A stretch of 64,000 nt of DNA from Cavia porcellus (lineage: Eukaryota; Chordata; Mammalia; Rodentia; Caviidae): positions 28,798,248 to 28,862,247 of the forward strand of contig NW_026947506.1 of the NCBI RefSeq assembly GCF_034190915.1, in the 5' to 3' direction. Positions 34,844 to 46,265 of this stretch are shown here, piece by piece. Positions within the stretch are counted from its first letter, which is position 1. Each line of letters starts with the position of its first letter. A program made the position numbers and the translations under genes. Under the pieces are notes generated by a model that searched no databases, was not told the origin of the DNA, and saw only the letters and a program-made list of their open reading frames with translations.

Positions 34844-35058
34844 CAACTTTTACTTTCTATCTTAGAAAATAAAAAAGAAGCAGGTATATAAATCCCATTA
34901 TGCTACTAAATTAAATTTTAAAATGAATTCTTATAAGATCAAACATAGCAAACATTCACTGCAGTTATTTGGGCTATTATTTTCTTAAATTTATTTAGAG
35001 TTAATTAACAGTGTAAAACTTAGACCAAAATCCATTTTAGTGAGAAATCAGATCTTAC

Positions 35059-35161
35059 CTACTACCATAAGTGTGAATTCAAACCCTCTCTTCACTGATT
35101 TTCTATAAACTTGATTTGGGAGATTGGCAAATCCCACATAGCCCTCAAGATTCTTCGGTTG
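35059..35161 (-). CDS. SEPTIN7: SEPTIN7 upstream coding exon (N-terminal polybasic region)
   Basis: Minus-strand exon of 103 nt starting in phase 0 and ending one base into a Gly codon. It encodes [20 protein letters not shown] then [14 protein letters not shown]. The RKSVKR stretch is the polybasic segment just before the G domain, which in septins binds phosphoinositides and takes part in the NC interface (family knowledge). FTLMVVG is the first beta strand leading into the P-loop. The acceptor is CTTTTTAG/CAACCG and the donor is GTAG/GTAAGA. Phase matches the exon at 8379-8485 across an intron of about 26.6 kb, so the two splice cleanly into one septin-7 reading frame. It is probably exon 2, with the initiator Met on an upstream exon that I could not locate. 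Confidence 0.95.
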
Positions 35162-36099
35162 CTAAAAAGGTAAAAAGCCAAGTTGTTTATGTATGACACA
35201 TTCAAATTTCTGTCATTAACCTATTTAAGAAAATTATACAAAGTATTATTCATACAAAAATCAAACTATTATGTTGTTATTAGAAGTACTAACTGCGAAA
35301 TGGACAAAATGAACCAAGTAAGTATGCTGTGATTAACAGTGTAATGGGTAATTGTAAAAACCCAAGGAAATAAAAGTTAAATCTGTCTCAGAGCAAAAAT
35401 TTCAACACTGAGTAAGTTAGTATAAGATTCTGACCAACCAAAAGAGTAAAATATTTTTTCCTCAGTGAAAAAATTCAAATGCTTTTAGGATTGCATTAAG
35501 AATCCTTTTTAAACGGTCACCTTTGCTGACACTACCATAGATTTGTATTTCTTGAAATCTTGAGTCATGTGATGAAATCAAATGCTGAATTTAAAAGTTT
35601 TTTTCATAAATTTTTGAAGGCTCTCAAGCTCAGTGTCAATCAGCAAATCCAATCATGTCAGCACAAAGTTTCACGTCTTCCTGCTTGCTGCCTCCATCTT
35701 CAGAAAAATCAAAAATCAGGTTTAAAGTAAATTGCAAGTGTTTGCTATGTGGGTTTTTGAAATAATAGTTTCACAAGTAATTCAAACAAATCTAACTTTA
35801 AATTGGTAGAGTACATAAGTCTGATGCTTAACTTTACCACTGGCGAGAAACCACTGTCCAAAGTTCAGACTCTCTGAGTGAGCAGTTTTCCTAACTTTAC
35901 TATTGATGTATATCTTGTTCATCATTAAAATACAATAGCAAAATAGCTCTCAGAGACATACATTTCTCTTAAAAGTTTCTACCACATTTAAATGCTCATT
36001 TAAAAAGAATTCAGGAATTAAAAGCATCAATTTGACACATCAGGAATTAAAAAAGAACACAAGCCTTTCATTACATATATAGCCAAATATTTCATCCAC
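35162..36099. other. SEPTIN7 upstream intron start, nothing recognised
   Basis: AT-rich sequence just upstream (in gene direction) of the exon at 35059-35161. The acceptor polypyrimidine tract occupies about 35164-35180. No other feature. Confidence 0.45.
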
Positions 36100-36495
36100 T
36101 GTATGGCTTATGTCTAGATGTCCCCGCAAATCCTTATGTGTCACAGGTGTGGCTTTTTTGAAGCCAGCTAGATCTAGGGTGTGTGATGCTGGAATTGATA
36201 CATGGTGCAATACTAAGACCAAAGGCACTAAGATTAAGTGTGTGAATACTACCCACCCTCAGCTGCCTGGATAAGGTGTAAGTGCTAGAAAGCGCTGTGG
36301 TCCGCCCTTGCTTTCCCACCTTCTGCATGCCATGAACTATTTCTCCTCTGCAATGCCTGTCCACCAAGCCATCCTTCCTTGGGGCCAGCCGATTATGGAT
36401 TAAAGCCTCATAAACGGTGAGCTAAATAAACCTTTTCTCTTTTAACTTGAGGTGTTGGGTATTTTGTCTCAGCAATGAGAAAAGTAACTTAGACA
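36100..36495 (+). mobile_element. Solo LTR-like repeat, TGTTATGG family, copy D
   Basis: Starts TGTATGGCTTATGTCTAGAT, contains GGGGCCAGCCGATTATGGAT and CTAAATAAACC (AATAAA), and ends GTAACTTAGACA. The tail TATTTTGTCTCAGCAATGAG is shared with copies A and B. Confidence 0.65.
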
Positions 36496-37674
36496 TCCCC
36501 TCTACTTATACTTTTTTCCTTTCCTCTATGATCTAACTTTTAAGCCAAATGTTAATAAGGCAAGTTAGTGAATTAAACTGAAAAACTAATTTTAAATATC
36601 ATTAAGAGACTGATCAGAATATCACAAAGTCAATATTTGAAAGTCTACTATGAATAGAGCTAAAACTGTATATTAGATGTAAAGTTTTACTGGCTCATTG
36701 TTATCCAACAATAAGTTAAATTTAACTCAAACTGAAAAAAGTAACTGTATAAATTATGTAGTATACTTACAGCTACTTTGTGAAGAACATATTTCCATCA
36801 TTTCAGTGTTCCAGATTCCAACAGCACAAAATTGACAGTGGAACAGTAAATGAGGAATTCCAAGAATTGTAGAAACATGTTCAGTCCAAACAGGAGTGGT
36901 AAATCCATTGGAACATAGCAAAAGACAGAAAAATGAAAGTTACTTACATGTAATTAGAGGTAAATTACAAATAAGTTGATAGCAGGCTTTTTTCTATGTA
37001 AAGTAATACAGCGGGATGAGGTAGAAATAAGCTCTAGTGAGTATAAACTGTTTCAACACCTCTCTGCTGAAATACAGAACAAAAGACCTCTTATCTTTTT
37101 TATAAAGGCCACTTATTAGGCCCTGCACATGAAGTCTTATGGGAAACGGTGGGGAAGATGCCAAAGTATAAAATTTCAGGAGGATATACAAAGGCCAAAC
37201 TTTAAATTCTAAGATTAAAAAAAGGTACATTTTACATAATTTCAGTTAGTATTTGAGACAAACTGCAAAACAATCAGAAAAATGTAAACATTTTAGCTAA
37301 CATCTGTTCATGCAGTGCTGTATTTCCAGTCTGATTGATTACTCTTGAAGTTCAGAATTGGAATAAGTTCTGAAATTGGTAGACTGGGGATACAAGAAAG
37401 GAAAAAAAAAAAAAAGAACCATAAACAGCAGCAACATATGGAATGATGAGGTAAATGTGGGCTATGAAAACTGAGAGGTAATAAAGCATAGAGAAGAAAA
37501 AACAATCAGATAATCTTTTTAAGTTTATGTTGATAACAAATCTGTCAGTTGTATCACAACTTACTTCAAACAATTTAAGGCAGTTGAGCAATTAGTGTAA
37601 GTTCACAGTTAATTAAATTTAATAGATGAAAATCCAGTTTTAAAGTCAATTAATTACAAAATTATTTTCCCATG
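36496..37674. other. AT-rich intron, nothing recognised
   Basis: No gene or clear repeat found. Confidence 0.4.
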
Positions 37675-38275
37675 ACAAAATCCTCAACGACTTCCCACTT
37701 CCCTCAAAAGCAAAACTTGATGTCCTAATAATGGCCTCTATCTAGTTCTCAACATTAACTGCATCTTAGAGATCTCCTGGGGAGAGTCTATCAAAGCCCC
37801 AGCCCCGTTTGCACCCTAGTCCTACTGTATCTCTGTGAGAGTGGGAGCAGCTATGAGTAGAGTCACAGTGTGCAGTCACAGGCAAGAGCCACCAGCTGCC
37901 CTGCCCTGCGAGACAGGGCTCTGCAGCCTCTCTGTCCTTACACCGGACACTCTTCCTCCTCTTGCTCACTTTTCTCTTGGCCAACTAGCCACTGGACCCC
38001 TAGCTACTTCCTGAACACAGCTTGACGCTTTCACCTCAGGACTTTGAACTTAAAATATCTTTACCCCAAAGAAGCCTCCCTGTCCATCTTACTTACAATT
38101 AAGTCACTCCTCACCCCAAATAATTTACTGCTTGGTTACGGAGTCTCCTCAGCACTTCTCACCATCTAACATGCATTTTCCTCATTTGGTTGACTGGAAT
38201 CTCTACCCCACCCCATTCCACCTGACCCTGTCTCTCCAATTAGAACATTAGCTCCATCAAGGTAGCAACTAAGTG
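37675..38275 (+). mobile_element. L2 (LINE-2) remnant with a MER5-like insertion
   Basis: TCAACGACTTCCCACTTCCC, CTAATAATGGCCTCTATCTA, TTCACCTCAGGACTTTGAAC and TAGAACATTAGCTCCATCAA follow the order of the L2 3' third. Between them, 37748-37830 (TCTCAACATTAACTGCATCT, AGATCTCCTGGGGAG) resembles MER5A. Confidence 0.6.
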
Positions 38276-38569
38276 AATTGCATAAATTGTGACATAAAAA
38301 AAGCAGCAGCCACCAGGGGAAAGTCAGAGAACCAGAGAAAAATATAACGGTAATGCTTCAGAGTGCCTTCTGTCTCATTCGCTGCGTTAGCCCCAGAACA
38401 GCCCACTGGCACACAGTACTACTTAGGTAGGGGTGAGTTAAGGGAGCTGGAGGACACTCCAGGAAAAGCAGTGGACCATACATTGGAAATAAACTTGGTA
38501 CTCCCAGGAACAAAAAGAAGGTATGTGAATTACAATAAAGGTAAGTAGTAGACAAGAAGATGAGTAATA

Positions 38570-38965
38570 AGAAACAGGCCAGGGAAGGGACAGGGGCCGG
38601 ATCATGGGGGACTCAGCTACAGTAGGAAGTCTGGATGTTATTTTAGGAGAGATGGGAAGCCACTAGAGAGTTTTCATAGGCAAGTGACCTGATTAGGGTT
38701 TTAAAGATAACTCTCACTGCTACGTGAAGGAGTGGAAATAAGAAAACTAGTAAGAGGCTACTGCCATCATCCAGGAAAGAAAGGCTATAATGAAAGACTG
38801 AGGATTCAAAATACGCTTTGAAGGCAGTGTTGACAGGTGTTTTAATGGAGTGGGCGCCCAGTAAAGGAGAGAAAACAAGGGTAACTATTAGGTTGTTGGT
38901 TTCAACAATGTGACACCTAATGGTATCTCTTAAGAAAACAGAGAGCAATGAAGAAGGGAAAGATT
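38570..38965 (-). mobile_element. L2 (LINE-2) remnant, antisense
   Basis: GAGATGGGAAGCCACTAGAG, AAGTGACCTGATTAGGG, AGGCTACTGCCATCATCCAG: the L2 3' region read backwards, lying head to head with the L2 at 37675-38275. Pieces continue at 39290-39450 after a B1. Confidence 0.65.
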
Positions 38966-38984
38966 GGGCGGTGAGACCCAAATC

Positions 38985-39132
38985 TTGAGCGTGGCATGGT
39001 GGTGTGTACCTGTAATCTCAGTATCTGGAAGGCCAAAGCAGGAAAACCACTGCGAATTCAAGGCCAATATGGCCTATATAGTGAGTTCAAGGCCAGCCGG
39101 AACTCATAGTGAGGCCCTGTCTCAAACAAACG
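38985..39132 (+). mobile_element. B1 SINE
   Basis: GAGCGTGGCATGGTGGTGTG to GAGGCCCTGTCTCAAACAAA, with both internal half repeats. Inserted between L2 pieces. Confidence 0.92.
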
Positions 39133-39450
39133 AACAAAACTCAACACACCATCGTTGTACATGTTAAGTTGGGTATGTATTATATAGTCAAGAAAATAGG
39201 TTCAGTAGGCAATTTTAAACACATGATTCCTCCTCAAACTCTGTGTTGGTTGGTGCTGAAAATACTGATTAGTGATTCATGAGCACAGATATCACTGGGA
39301 GGGAAGTGAATTCCTAATGAGATTACAGATACAAAAAAGGTCCAGAAAGAGACCTGGGACGGCACTGATACTGACAGGTTGGGCTGAGAAAGAGTAGCTG
39401 GTGAGTAAATGAATGTGACTATGAAATGCAGAAATGAAGACTCTGTTAAC

Positions 39451-40949
39451 TTTTAACAAGAGCATCTCAGTAACACTGTGAAGAAGAGTGACTAGGTTGA
39501 TTTAAACCAGACAATTCTTTACATATAATTATCACAGTATTTGCAATTATCTAAAAATTATTTAAAACATTTGACTTGTCAGTTCTCCACATGTCTGACT
39601 GCCCAGAGGCAGAGAACTGTGACATATTTGTATGTATAAGCTTAGAATCCCAGCAATGTGCCAATACATAGCTGATATAATGTGAACGACCAAGCTTTCA
39701 GGAATACTTTTGAAGAAATTCTGTCAAAAGATGAAAAACAAATTGGTTTTATTACTTCTGCAAAAACAAAATACCCTAGAATTTGTACATTGTCCCATCA
39801 AATACGAAAACTATAAATCTGAAGCTACCTGGCATCACGACACTATTTAGAGAATATATTAATAATATAACATTGCTTAAGACAGACTTTTCATATCTCA
39901 AAAGAAATCTTTTCTTACTCAGAATTCTAAAATAACCACAATCTGTAACTCTGAAGATATAACCACCTACTGATTCTTTTCCTGCATAAATAAAATGTTC
40001 ACAGTGCCAGTGTGAAATGTAATCTCTGGATAAGGAAACAGTTATAGATATGGGTGGTATGACTGTGACATTTATATTAATATAAGTAAATGCATATTTA
40101 CCCAAGTTTCTACCACAATATCTTTAGATCAAGTATTCCTTGACTTCAAACATGTAAGGATGTAAGAATATTATACTTTTTAAGAATATAAAGTCTTCAT
40201 TAATATATCCAATTTCTATGCTTAAGAAGTCAAACTACAACTCCATCGTTTGCTGGAAATTACATACAAAATCAAGTAATATCAGTGTTGAACTTATTTG
40301 ACAATAGTTTTAGAAATAAAAAATATTCAAGGAGATGTTTTAAGAAGGTCTTAATAGGTGTATTCAATCATATTCCTTACATTCTCTCCATCTGTTCCTA
40401 TTTCAAAGAATTAAATTACTAAAACCTTAGTATTTAAAATGCTATATGAATATCAATACTAGTAATAATAAATATTGTAACAATTTTGAAATCTGCTAAA
40501 TACACTTTATGGTATCAACAAAAAAATTAAGCAAAAGACACTGCAACAGAATGAAAGTTGGATAAAAATCTGAATTTGAGAAAAGTTAAATATGATCCTA
40601 GAAGGCTTTACCTCAATCCTTCAATTCCTCCCATTCTGACAAAATGAGATGGCCAGTAAAAAACAAAATGGTTAAAAATAATAAGGCACACCCCATATTA
40701 CTTCAATAAGCCAAGAATTCTACTTTTTCTATTGGTAACTGCAATTCTTAAAAACAAACAAACAAAAAGCTACAAAGAGCCGCTGTTTAGAGCAATAACT
40801 ACATTTTGAAGATAAACATTTGGTCTTTGCTTATTCCTTAAAGCTCAATCTGCCTCCCTTTGAATTTTAAAATATATCCATATTATGCACTGTTTCATAC
40901 ACTGATGAAAAACTTTTCTCCTAAAGTTTCAACAATTCTAAATATAAAA
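39451..40949. other. AT-rich intron, nothing recognised
   Basis: No gene or clear repeat. A 109-codon minus-strand open frame at 39776-40105 has no recognisable domain and lies in AT-rich, low-complexity sequence. Confidence 0.4.
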
Positions 40950-41075
40950 ATCAAATTGGACATAGGGGTACATCCCCGTAATTCCAGCTATTCAGGAGGC
41001 TTGGGAGGAGAAATGCTACAGTCTATGAGTTTGAGGTCAGTCTGAGTCACAGAGGTTACAAAATAACTACAGTTT
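40950..41075 (+). mobile_element. B1-like SINE, diverged
   Basis: GGACATAGGGGTACATCCCC, AATTCCAGCTATTCAGGAGG, GAGTTTGAGGTCAGTCTGAG. Confidence 0.75.
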
Positions 41076-41255
41076 ACAAAAGGAAAAGATATTGATGCAG
41101 AACTTTGCTTACTCCACAATATTCCTAACAAAACCTTTATATCCTATACACAGATATAATAGTCTGGCACTTGCTTAGTCAAATTCCTACCATCTTTCAC
41201 ATACTCCAAGGGAAAGCTGAAGAACAGCATCTACCATTTAAGTGTTTTAAATTTT

Positions 41256-41392
41256 GGCCTGTAATCCCAGCACTCCAGAAGCTAAGGCAGAATCGTAAAA
41301 GTTCAAGTCCAGCCTAGGCTACAAAGTGAGCTCAAGGCTAACCTGAACTGCATAGTGAGACCCTATCTCAAAAAGACCAAAAAAAAAGGACT
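41256..41392 (+). mobile_element. B1 SINE, lacking the first ~20 bases
   Basis: GGCCTGTAATCCCAGCACTC start, tandem half repeats, GTGAGACCCTATCTCAAAAA end. Confidence 0.9.
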
Positions 41393-41829
41393 CCCCCACC
41401 CCCAAAATTAAATCTACTGACCATTAAGGTAGTCACTTAAACTACCATAAAATGAACATTTGAAATATAGTCTGAAATGAGATAGGTATGCCTTCTATAT
41501 AAAATACCAGGGCTTAAGACATTTTAAGAATGAAAAGCATCTTATTAATAATTCTGTACTGACTGCATGTTAAAATTTTAGATATATGTTACATAAAATA
41601 GAATACTAAAGTTTTAAATGTGGTTATTAAAAAAGCTAAAATGTGGCTTGCACTAAATTTCTATTAGACAACAACTGGTAAGATTTCAAAGGGATGAACG
41701 TCAGGTTTCTATAACTAACCTGTGAAAGACTGGCTGGCTAAATTCAGATTTCTGAATCTAGGTTTCAGCAATTACATGAATCGTAGCAACAATAGCTAAA
41801 CTCAGGATTTATCTAAATTTAAGGTGCTA

Positions 41830-42100
41830 ACTGGACTTTAGGGAAGACAGCTGTCCAGTAGGCAGAGACATATATAAAAGTAGAAATGGGAAAAACATCT
41901 AGGCTATGGAGATAGTAGTATTTTAAGGTCATCAACATTTAAATGGCTATCAAAGTCATCAATCCAAATACAGAATGCAGAGTAGATAGAAAGAAGGCCA
42001 TGAACCAATACCAACATCCCACCGTCTCTACCTAAAGAAACCTAGAGAAAGGTAAAAGAAAAGGAAAATTGAGATACTTAGTTCACAGAAGCATTTCAAA
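41830..42100 (-). mobile_element. L2 (LINE-2) remnant, antisense
   Basis: CTGTCCAGTAGGCAGAGACA, TTTTAAGGTCATCAACATTT and TAGATAGAAAGAAGGCCATG follow L2 in antisense. 42770-42990 may be a further piece. Confidence 0.5.
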
Positions 42101-42519
42101 CAAGTTTCAAGTGGTCAACTTAAGCAAACAGAAAACCTACTTATTGTACTTATTGTCTCTTTCCACTCTTAGAGATCTATTAGTAGAAAGAGGCAAAAAT
42201 ATAGGAGTTTGGAAATGTAAAAGCAGAGAAAACCTGCAGGCAGCAAGTATAAACAATTTAGTCTGTATTTCAACTTTTTAAAAGATTATATTTTTTCATT
42301 TTTGTTTTATAAAAAATAAAATTTTGTAATTAATAAAACAGCAGTAATTATTACACTGTGTGTCATTATCTTCAATTAGTTATTCAGTTTTGAATCCTAT
42401 CTGTGAATAATAAAGTAGAAAGAAGAAAGTAACACTAGGTCAGAGAGTTTTCCAGGTATCAAGAAAAGTAGATAGTTGTACTGATTTAAATACTAATTGA
42501 AAAGATCAAATAGATAAAT

Positions 42520-42700
42520 GGTTAAAGAAAGATAAATGGAGATGGAAGAAGGTGGAGGGAAAAGGAGAGTGAAAGGAGGGTGGTGAAAAGTAAGCAAGAT
42601 GCCAAGATGTGGTACGTCTACGAGCCAGAACCCCATGGTGAATGTAGTTATTGTGTACTACAAACAAACAGCAACAAAAAATTAAAATAATAAATAAGAA
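42520..42700 (+). mobile_element. Truncated L1-type 3' end with purine-rich tract
   Basis: GA-rich tract at 42536-42590, then AAGCAAGATGCCAAGATGTG and an A-rich AATAAAT tail. Composition and order parallel 10262-10500. Confidence 0.4.
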
Positions 42701-43025
42701 AAAAGGACACATATGTTGTTTATAGAGTAGTGGGCAGTTTTCTCTAACCCTGAGATAAAAAACACTGGCTAACTCTAAGACACTGGGAGGATGAGAAGAT
42801 TTTAAGTGCTAAGACAGCAATCCCAGGAAAGAAGAGAGAACAGACAGCCAAGCAATTCCTTCCATCTGGTCAAGGCTCAGACCACTCTGACTCTACTCCT
42901 AAAAGGGCATACAGAAGTACAAAAAAGAATGTAAAGTGAGACGGCTGAAAGAAGGAGTCATCCAATTAAGATTTAAAAAGTGCAGCAAAAATACAGAGAC
43001 TGCTATAAGGCATTAAAATAATGGC

Positions 43026-43095
43026 TTGGGCTGCAAGTGTAGCTCAGTGTCAGACCACATGCAAAGCCCTATGTCTGATCCCCAGCACCACGCTG
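43026..43095 (+). mobile_element. ID-like SINE, diverged
   Basis: GGGCTGCAAGTGTAGCTCAG and TCTGATCCCCAGCACC. Confidence 0.75.
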
Positions 43096-43504
43096 AAAGG
43101 AAGGAAAAAGGAACGTAGAGAAGTAGGGATGGAGGGCGAGAGGGGCGACCCCACTAGTGTGAATGGTCTCGCGTAGAGTGGACAAGACTAGCATGCAGCT
43201 GACACTCATTCTCATTAGCTGGTGGAAGCCAACTCCAGTATGTTATTTCTCAAAATAGCAAGATATAAATAATGATCGATGGCTTGAGCACAAGGAAGAA
43301 ACTGAGGCCAACTTGCTGAAAGATGCTGACCCTCATGCACTACAACTCCCTCATGGGGATGATGAAGTTTCTAACTGGAAGTCTAATGCCATTTTTTACA
43401 AGAGAAAACAGGACTGCGGTGGTAAGTGATATAAAATGCTAATGCTAAACAGAAGTTTTAAAAAGAAAAATTTCTTTCTAAGGGAGAAAGGTCTCAAGTA
43501 TCTA

Positions 43505-43795
43505 GAACAGCACTGTCCAATAGAAATATAAGGCAAATCACCTATATCTCTATATTCTAGTAGATACATTAAGAAAATGAAAGGTAAAATTAACTTTAGT
43601 AGAAACTTTATTTTACTTAATGTATCAATATTACTATTACTTTTACATGTAATAAATGTAAATATTATGACTTTTTACATTGATAATTTTGCATTCATTA
43701 ACAAACTTTTGAAATCAGACGCACAACTTAACACTCAGCATCAGCCACATTTCAGGTACACACAGGCACAGTATGGTCAGTGGCTAACTTAACAG
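43505..43795 (+). mobile_element. hAT-like non-autonomous DNA transposon, near complete
   Basis: Starts AGCACTGTCCAATAGAAATA, continues with TATTCTAGTAGATACATTAA and ATTTTACTTAATGTATCAAT, and ends AGCCACATTTCAGGTACACA ... GTCAGTGGCTAAC. It is the best preserved of four related fragments here; family name not assigned. Confidence 0.6.
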
Positions 43796-44451
43796 AAAGC
43801 ACAGATATACAACTTTTCCATTGCTGCCAAAGTATCTATTAGACAAACTGAAATGGATAAAAGTATTGCAGGAGGATATGGGAAAACAGACACTCTCCTA
43901 CATGACATAACAGTTAATGATATACTGAACAAAAAAATTATCAGACAGTTGGCACACAGTGACATCAAAGAAATTAGAGCATAACCTCCAAATATTCCTC
44001 CATTAAAAGCAATGAGAAAATGAGTAATAATGGTCAAAATCAATTTTTTTTCAGAACTCTGGAAATTAACCAAGTGCTTGTAGCAACTGAGTGAACACTT
44101 ATTAAAGACAAAAACAAGAAACTGCTGAACCTTTGTAAAAAGGAGCAGCTCACTGCACTTCAACTTGCCCATTCCCATCTCTCTCTGCCAGCTCCCAATA
44201 ACCCTGAAAACCGAGAGAACATTATCACTGCAGAAATTAGCAGTCTAGCAGCATTTAGAGGAGCCAGAATGAGCATGGAGCTCCGCCAAAGCCCACTCCC
44301 AAAGAACTATCACTATTTAACTTGAATGTAGTTGCCTAGAAAATTCTGCTTACAAATGACGACTAAGATAATCAAGCAGAGACTTCAGTGACAACACATG
44401 GCAAAACCCACAGACTTCACAGAATTAGTTCCAAAAAGTACCCAATCTGCT
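43796..44451. other. Intron, possibly old L1 5' sequence
   Basis: Contains GAACTCTGGAAATTAACCAA and similar words that faintly recall an L1M 5' region. I cannot confirm this, and no gene is seen. A 129-codon minus-strand open frame at 43789-44178 has no domain. Confidence 0.35.
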
Positions 44452-44656
44452 GGACACGATACAGCCTGCCTGTGATTCTAGCACTAGGGAGGTTGAAGGA
44501 GAAGGATCACTTCTGAGTTCAAAGCCAGTCTAAATTACACAGCTAGATCCTGCCTCAAAAATAGAAACAAAGGAGGGGGCAGATTTAGCTCAGTGGGATA
44601 AGCACCTGCCTGGCAAGCTTGAGGTCCTGAGTTCCATCCGTGGTACAAAAACAAAA
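44452..44656 (+). mobile_element. B1+ID composite SINE
   Basis: Shortened B1 half (CTGGACACGATACAGCCTGC ... TAGATCCTGCCTCAAAAAT) followed by an ID half (GCAGATTTAGCTCAGTGGGA ... GTTCCATCCGTGGTACAAA). Confidence 0.75.
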
Positions 44657-44659
44657 ATC

Positions 44660-46265
44660 AGACCCCTGAAATTCAAAGACCCAATCCAAGAATGGGCATC
44701 TGAAATGAATATACAGTTCTCAGATGAAGAACTACAAATTGCAAATAAATTCATGAAAAAATGCTCATCATTGGTCAACAGAGAAATGCAAATTAAAACC
44801 ACAATGAGATTCCATCTCACTCCAGAAAGAATAGCCAAGATCAAGGAAACCACCAACAGCAAATGCTGGAGAGGCTGTGGGGAAAAAGGAACTCTTCTGC
44901 ACTGTTGGTAGAAGTGTAGACTGGTGCAACTACTGTGGGTGTTAGTCTGGAGGTTCCTCAAAAAGCTGGGTTTGGAAGTCCCATTTGACCCAGCTATCCC
45001 ACTTCTGGGCATATTCCCAGAAGAACTGAAAACATCACATCACAATGATATATGTGCACCCATGTTTACAGCAGCACAATTTGTAATAGCCAGATCTTGG
45101 AAACAACCTAAATGCCCATCAACTGAGGAATGGATAAAAAAAAGTGTGGTATTTTTATACAATGGAGTACTACTCTGCTATAAAGAACAATCATATTGAG
45201 ATATTTATAAGTAAATGGATGCAACTCGAAACCATACTCATAAGTGAAATAAATCACACTCACGTGTAAAATACCATATTGTCTCCCTTGTGTAAGAAAT
45301 GGTAAAGACTGCATAAGATACAAAATCCTCAATAAACAGAGGATAAGAATCTACTCAAAGGGGAAAAGAATATGTCAGGGAAAAGGAGAAAAACAAGGGG
45401 AAAAGAAAAAATATCTAAATTTGTATAAATACACTTAAGAAAGCTAAGATGATTGTGCTACAAATTCTATTAGTTCTTGGAACAAAACAGTTAACATTCA
45501 TAGAACTGGAACAATCTTGCATGTTAGTGTCTGGTGATCTGAGGAACTCTTTTGAAGATCACTATGTAAAGTAACAACCTTAGTTATGTTCCTACCACCT
45601 TGTTTTGAAGGCCTATATTATCACTGTTTTTGGGTTCTTCGTATTTCTCTTTTCTGTTTGTTCTTTCTCTAGTAATTTGGGGTTTTTTTTTCCCCCTATA
45701 ATGCAGAATAGGTGTATATGTAGAGGCCTACAACTTCTCCTAAACACTTTATGAGAATCAACTGTATTACGTGTAATGAAATCAACAGCTACTTTGAAGA
45801 AAAAGAGACATTATGGTATCCATGGCTGATTTCCTGTCTTCATGCTGTGAAATTCCGTAACGCTTTTATTGTTTGTTCAGAGTGGTTTTAGTCTGTTTAG
45901 TATTATTGAATTTCAACATACATGAAGGTATGGACAGCAATTTTGAAGAGCACAAGAGACATTACGGTAGCCATTGTTCATTTTCCTACTGTCTGGTTTT
46001 GAAGGCCTGTAATGCCTTTATTATTCCGTTTTTTGTTTTGTTTTGTTTTTTAACTTTTTATCGGTACCAGGGATCGAACTCGCAACCGCCTGCTTGCAAG
46101 GCAGGTGCTTATGCCGCTGAGCTAAATCCCCAGCCCCTATTATTCTGTTTTGATCAGTTTTATACTATTTTGTTTTGTATGAATTCATTGTGTGTGAAGA
46201 TACAGACAACTATTTAGAAGAAAACAAAAGACACTATGGTAAACAAAACAAAAACACCAATATAC
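44660..46265 (+). mobile_element. 5'-truncated L1: ORF2 C-terminus and 3' UTR
   Basis: The youngest-looking L1 here. The ORF2 end reads MNIQFSDEELQIANKFMKKC, then an in-frame stop at 44909-44911 inside LLHCW*KCRLVQLLW, then FDPAIPLLGIFPEELKTSHH and ARSWKQPKCPSTEEWIKK. A one-base shift in the A-run near 45137 separates the last ~40 codons (KWMQLETILISEINHTHV, stop near 45267). The 3' UTR follows, with ~150-bp unit markers at 45789, 45938 and 46209. An ID at 46033-46137 splits it. The tail runs into an older L1M from about 46290. Confidence 0.9.
46033..46137 (-). mobile_element. ID SINE, antisense, nested in L1 3' UTR
   Basis: T/G-rich tail complement, then ATCGGTACCAGGGATCGAAC and GAGCTAAATCCCCAGCCCC. 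Duplication TATTATTCCGTTTT at 46019-46032 and TATTATTCTGTTTT at 46138-46151. Confidence 0.95.

Larger units (their letters stand above)
8486..35058 (-). other. SEPTIN7: SEPTIN7 intron between the two coding exons (phase 1)
   Basis: A 26.6-kb intron bounded by a GTAAGA donor at its upstream end (35058 side) and a TTAG acceptor at 8486-8487. It interrupts the first Gly codon of the P-loop after one base. It holds most of the nested LINE and SINE insertions described separately. No other exon with septin-like coding was seen in it. Confidence 0.9.

Noticed and set aside
39776..40105. 109-codon minus-strand open frame.
   Set aside because: AT-rich chance frame in intron without domain, start context or splice sites that I could recognise.
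44590..45012. 140-codon minus-strand open frame.
   Set aside because: It is the antisense shadow of the ID and L1 ORF2 sequence at this position.
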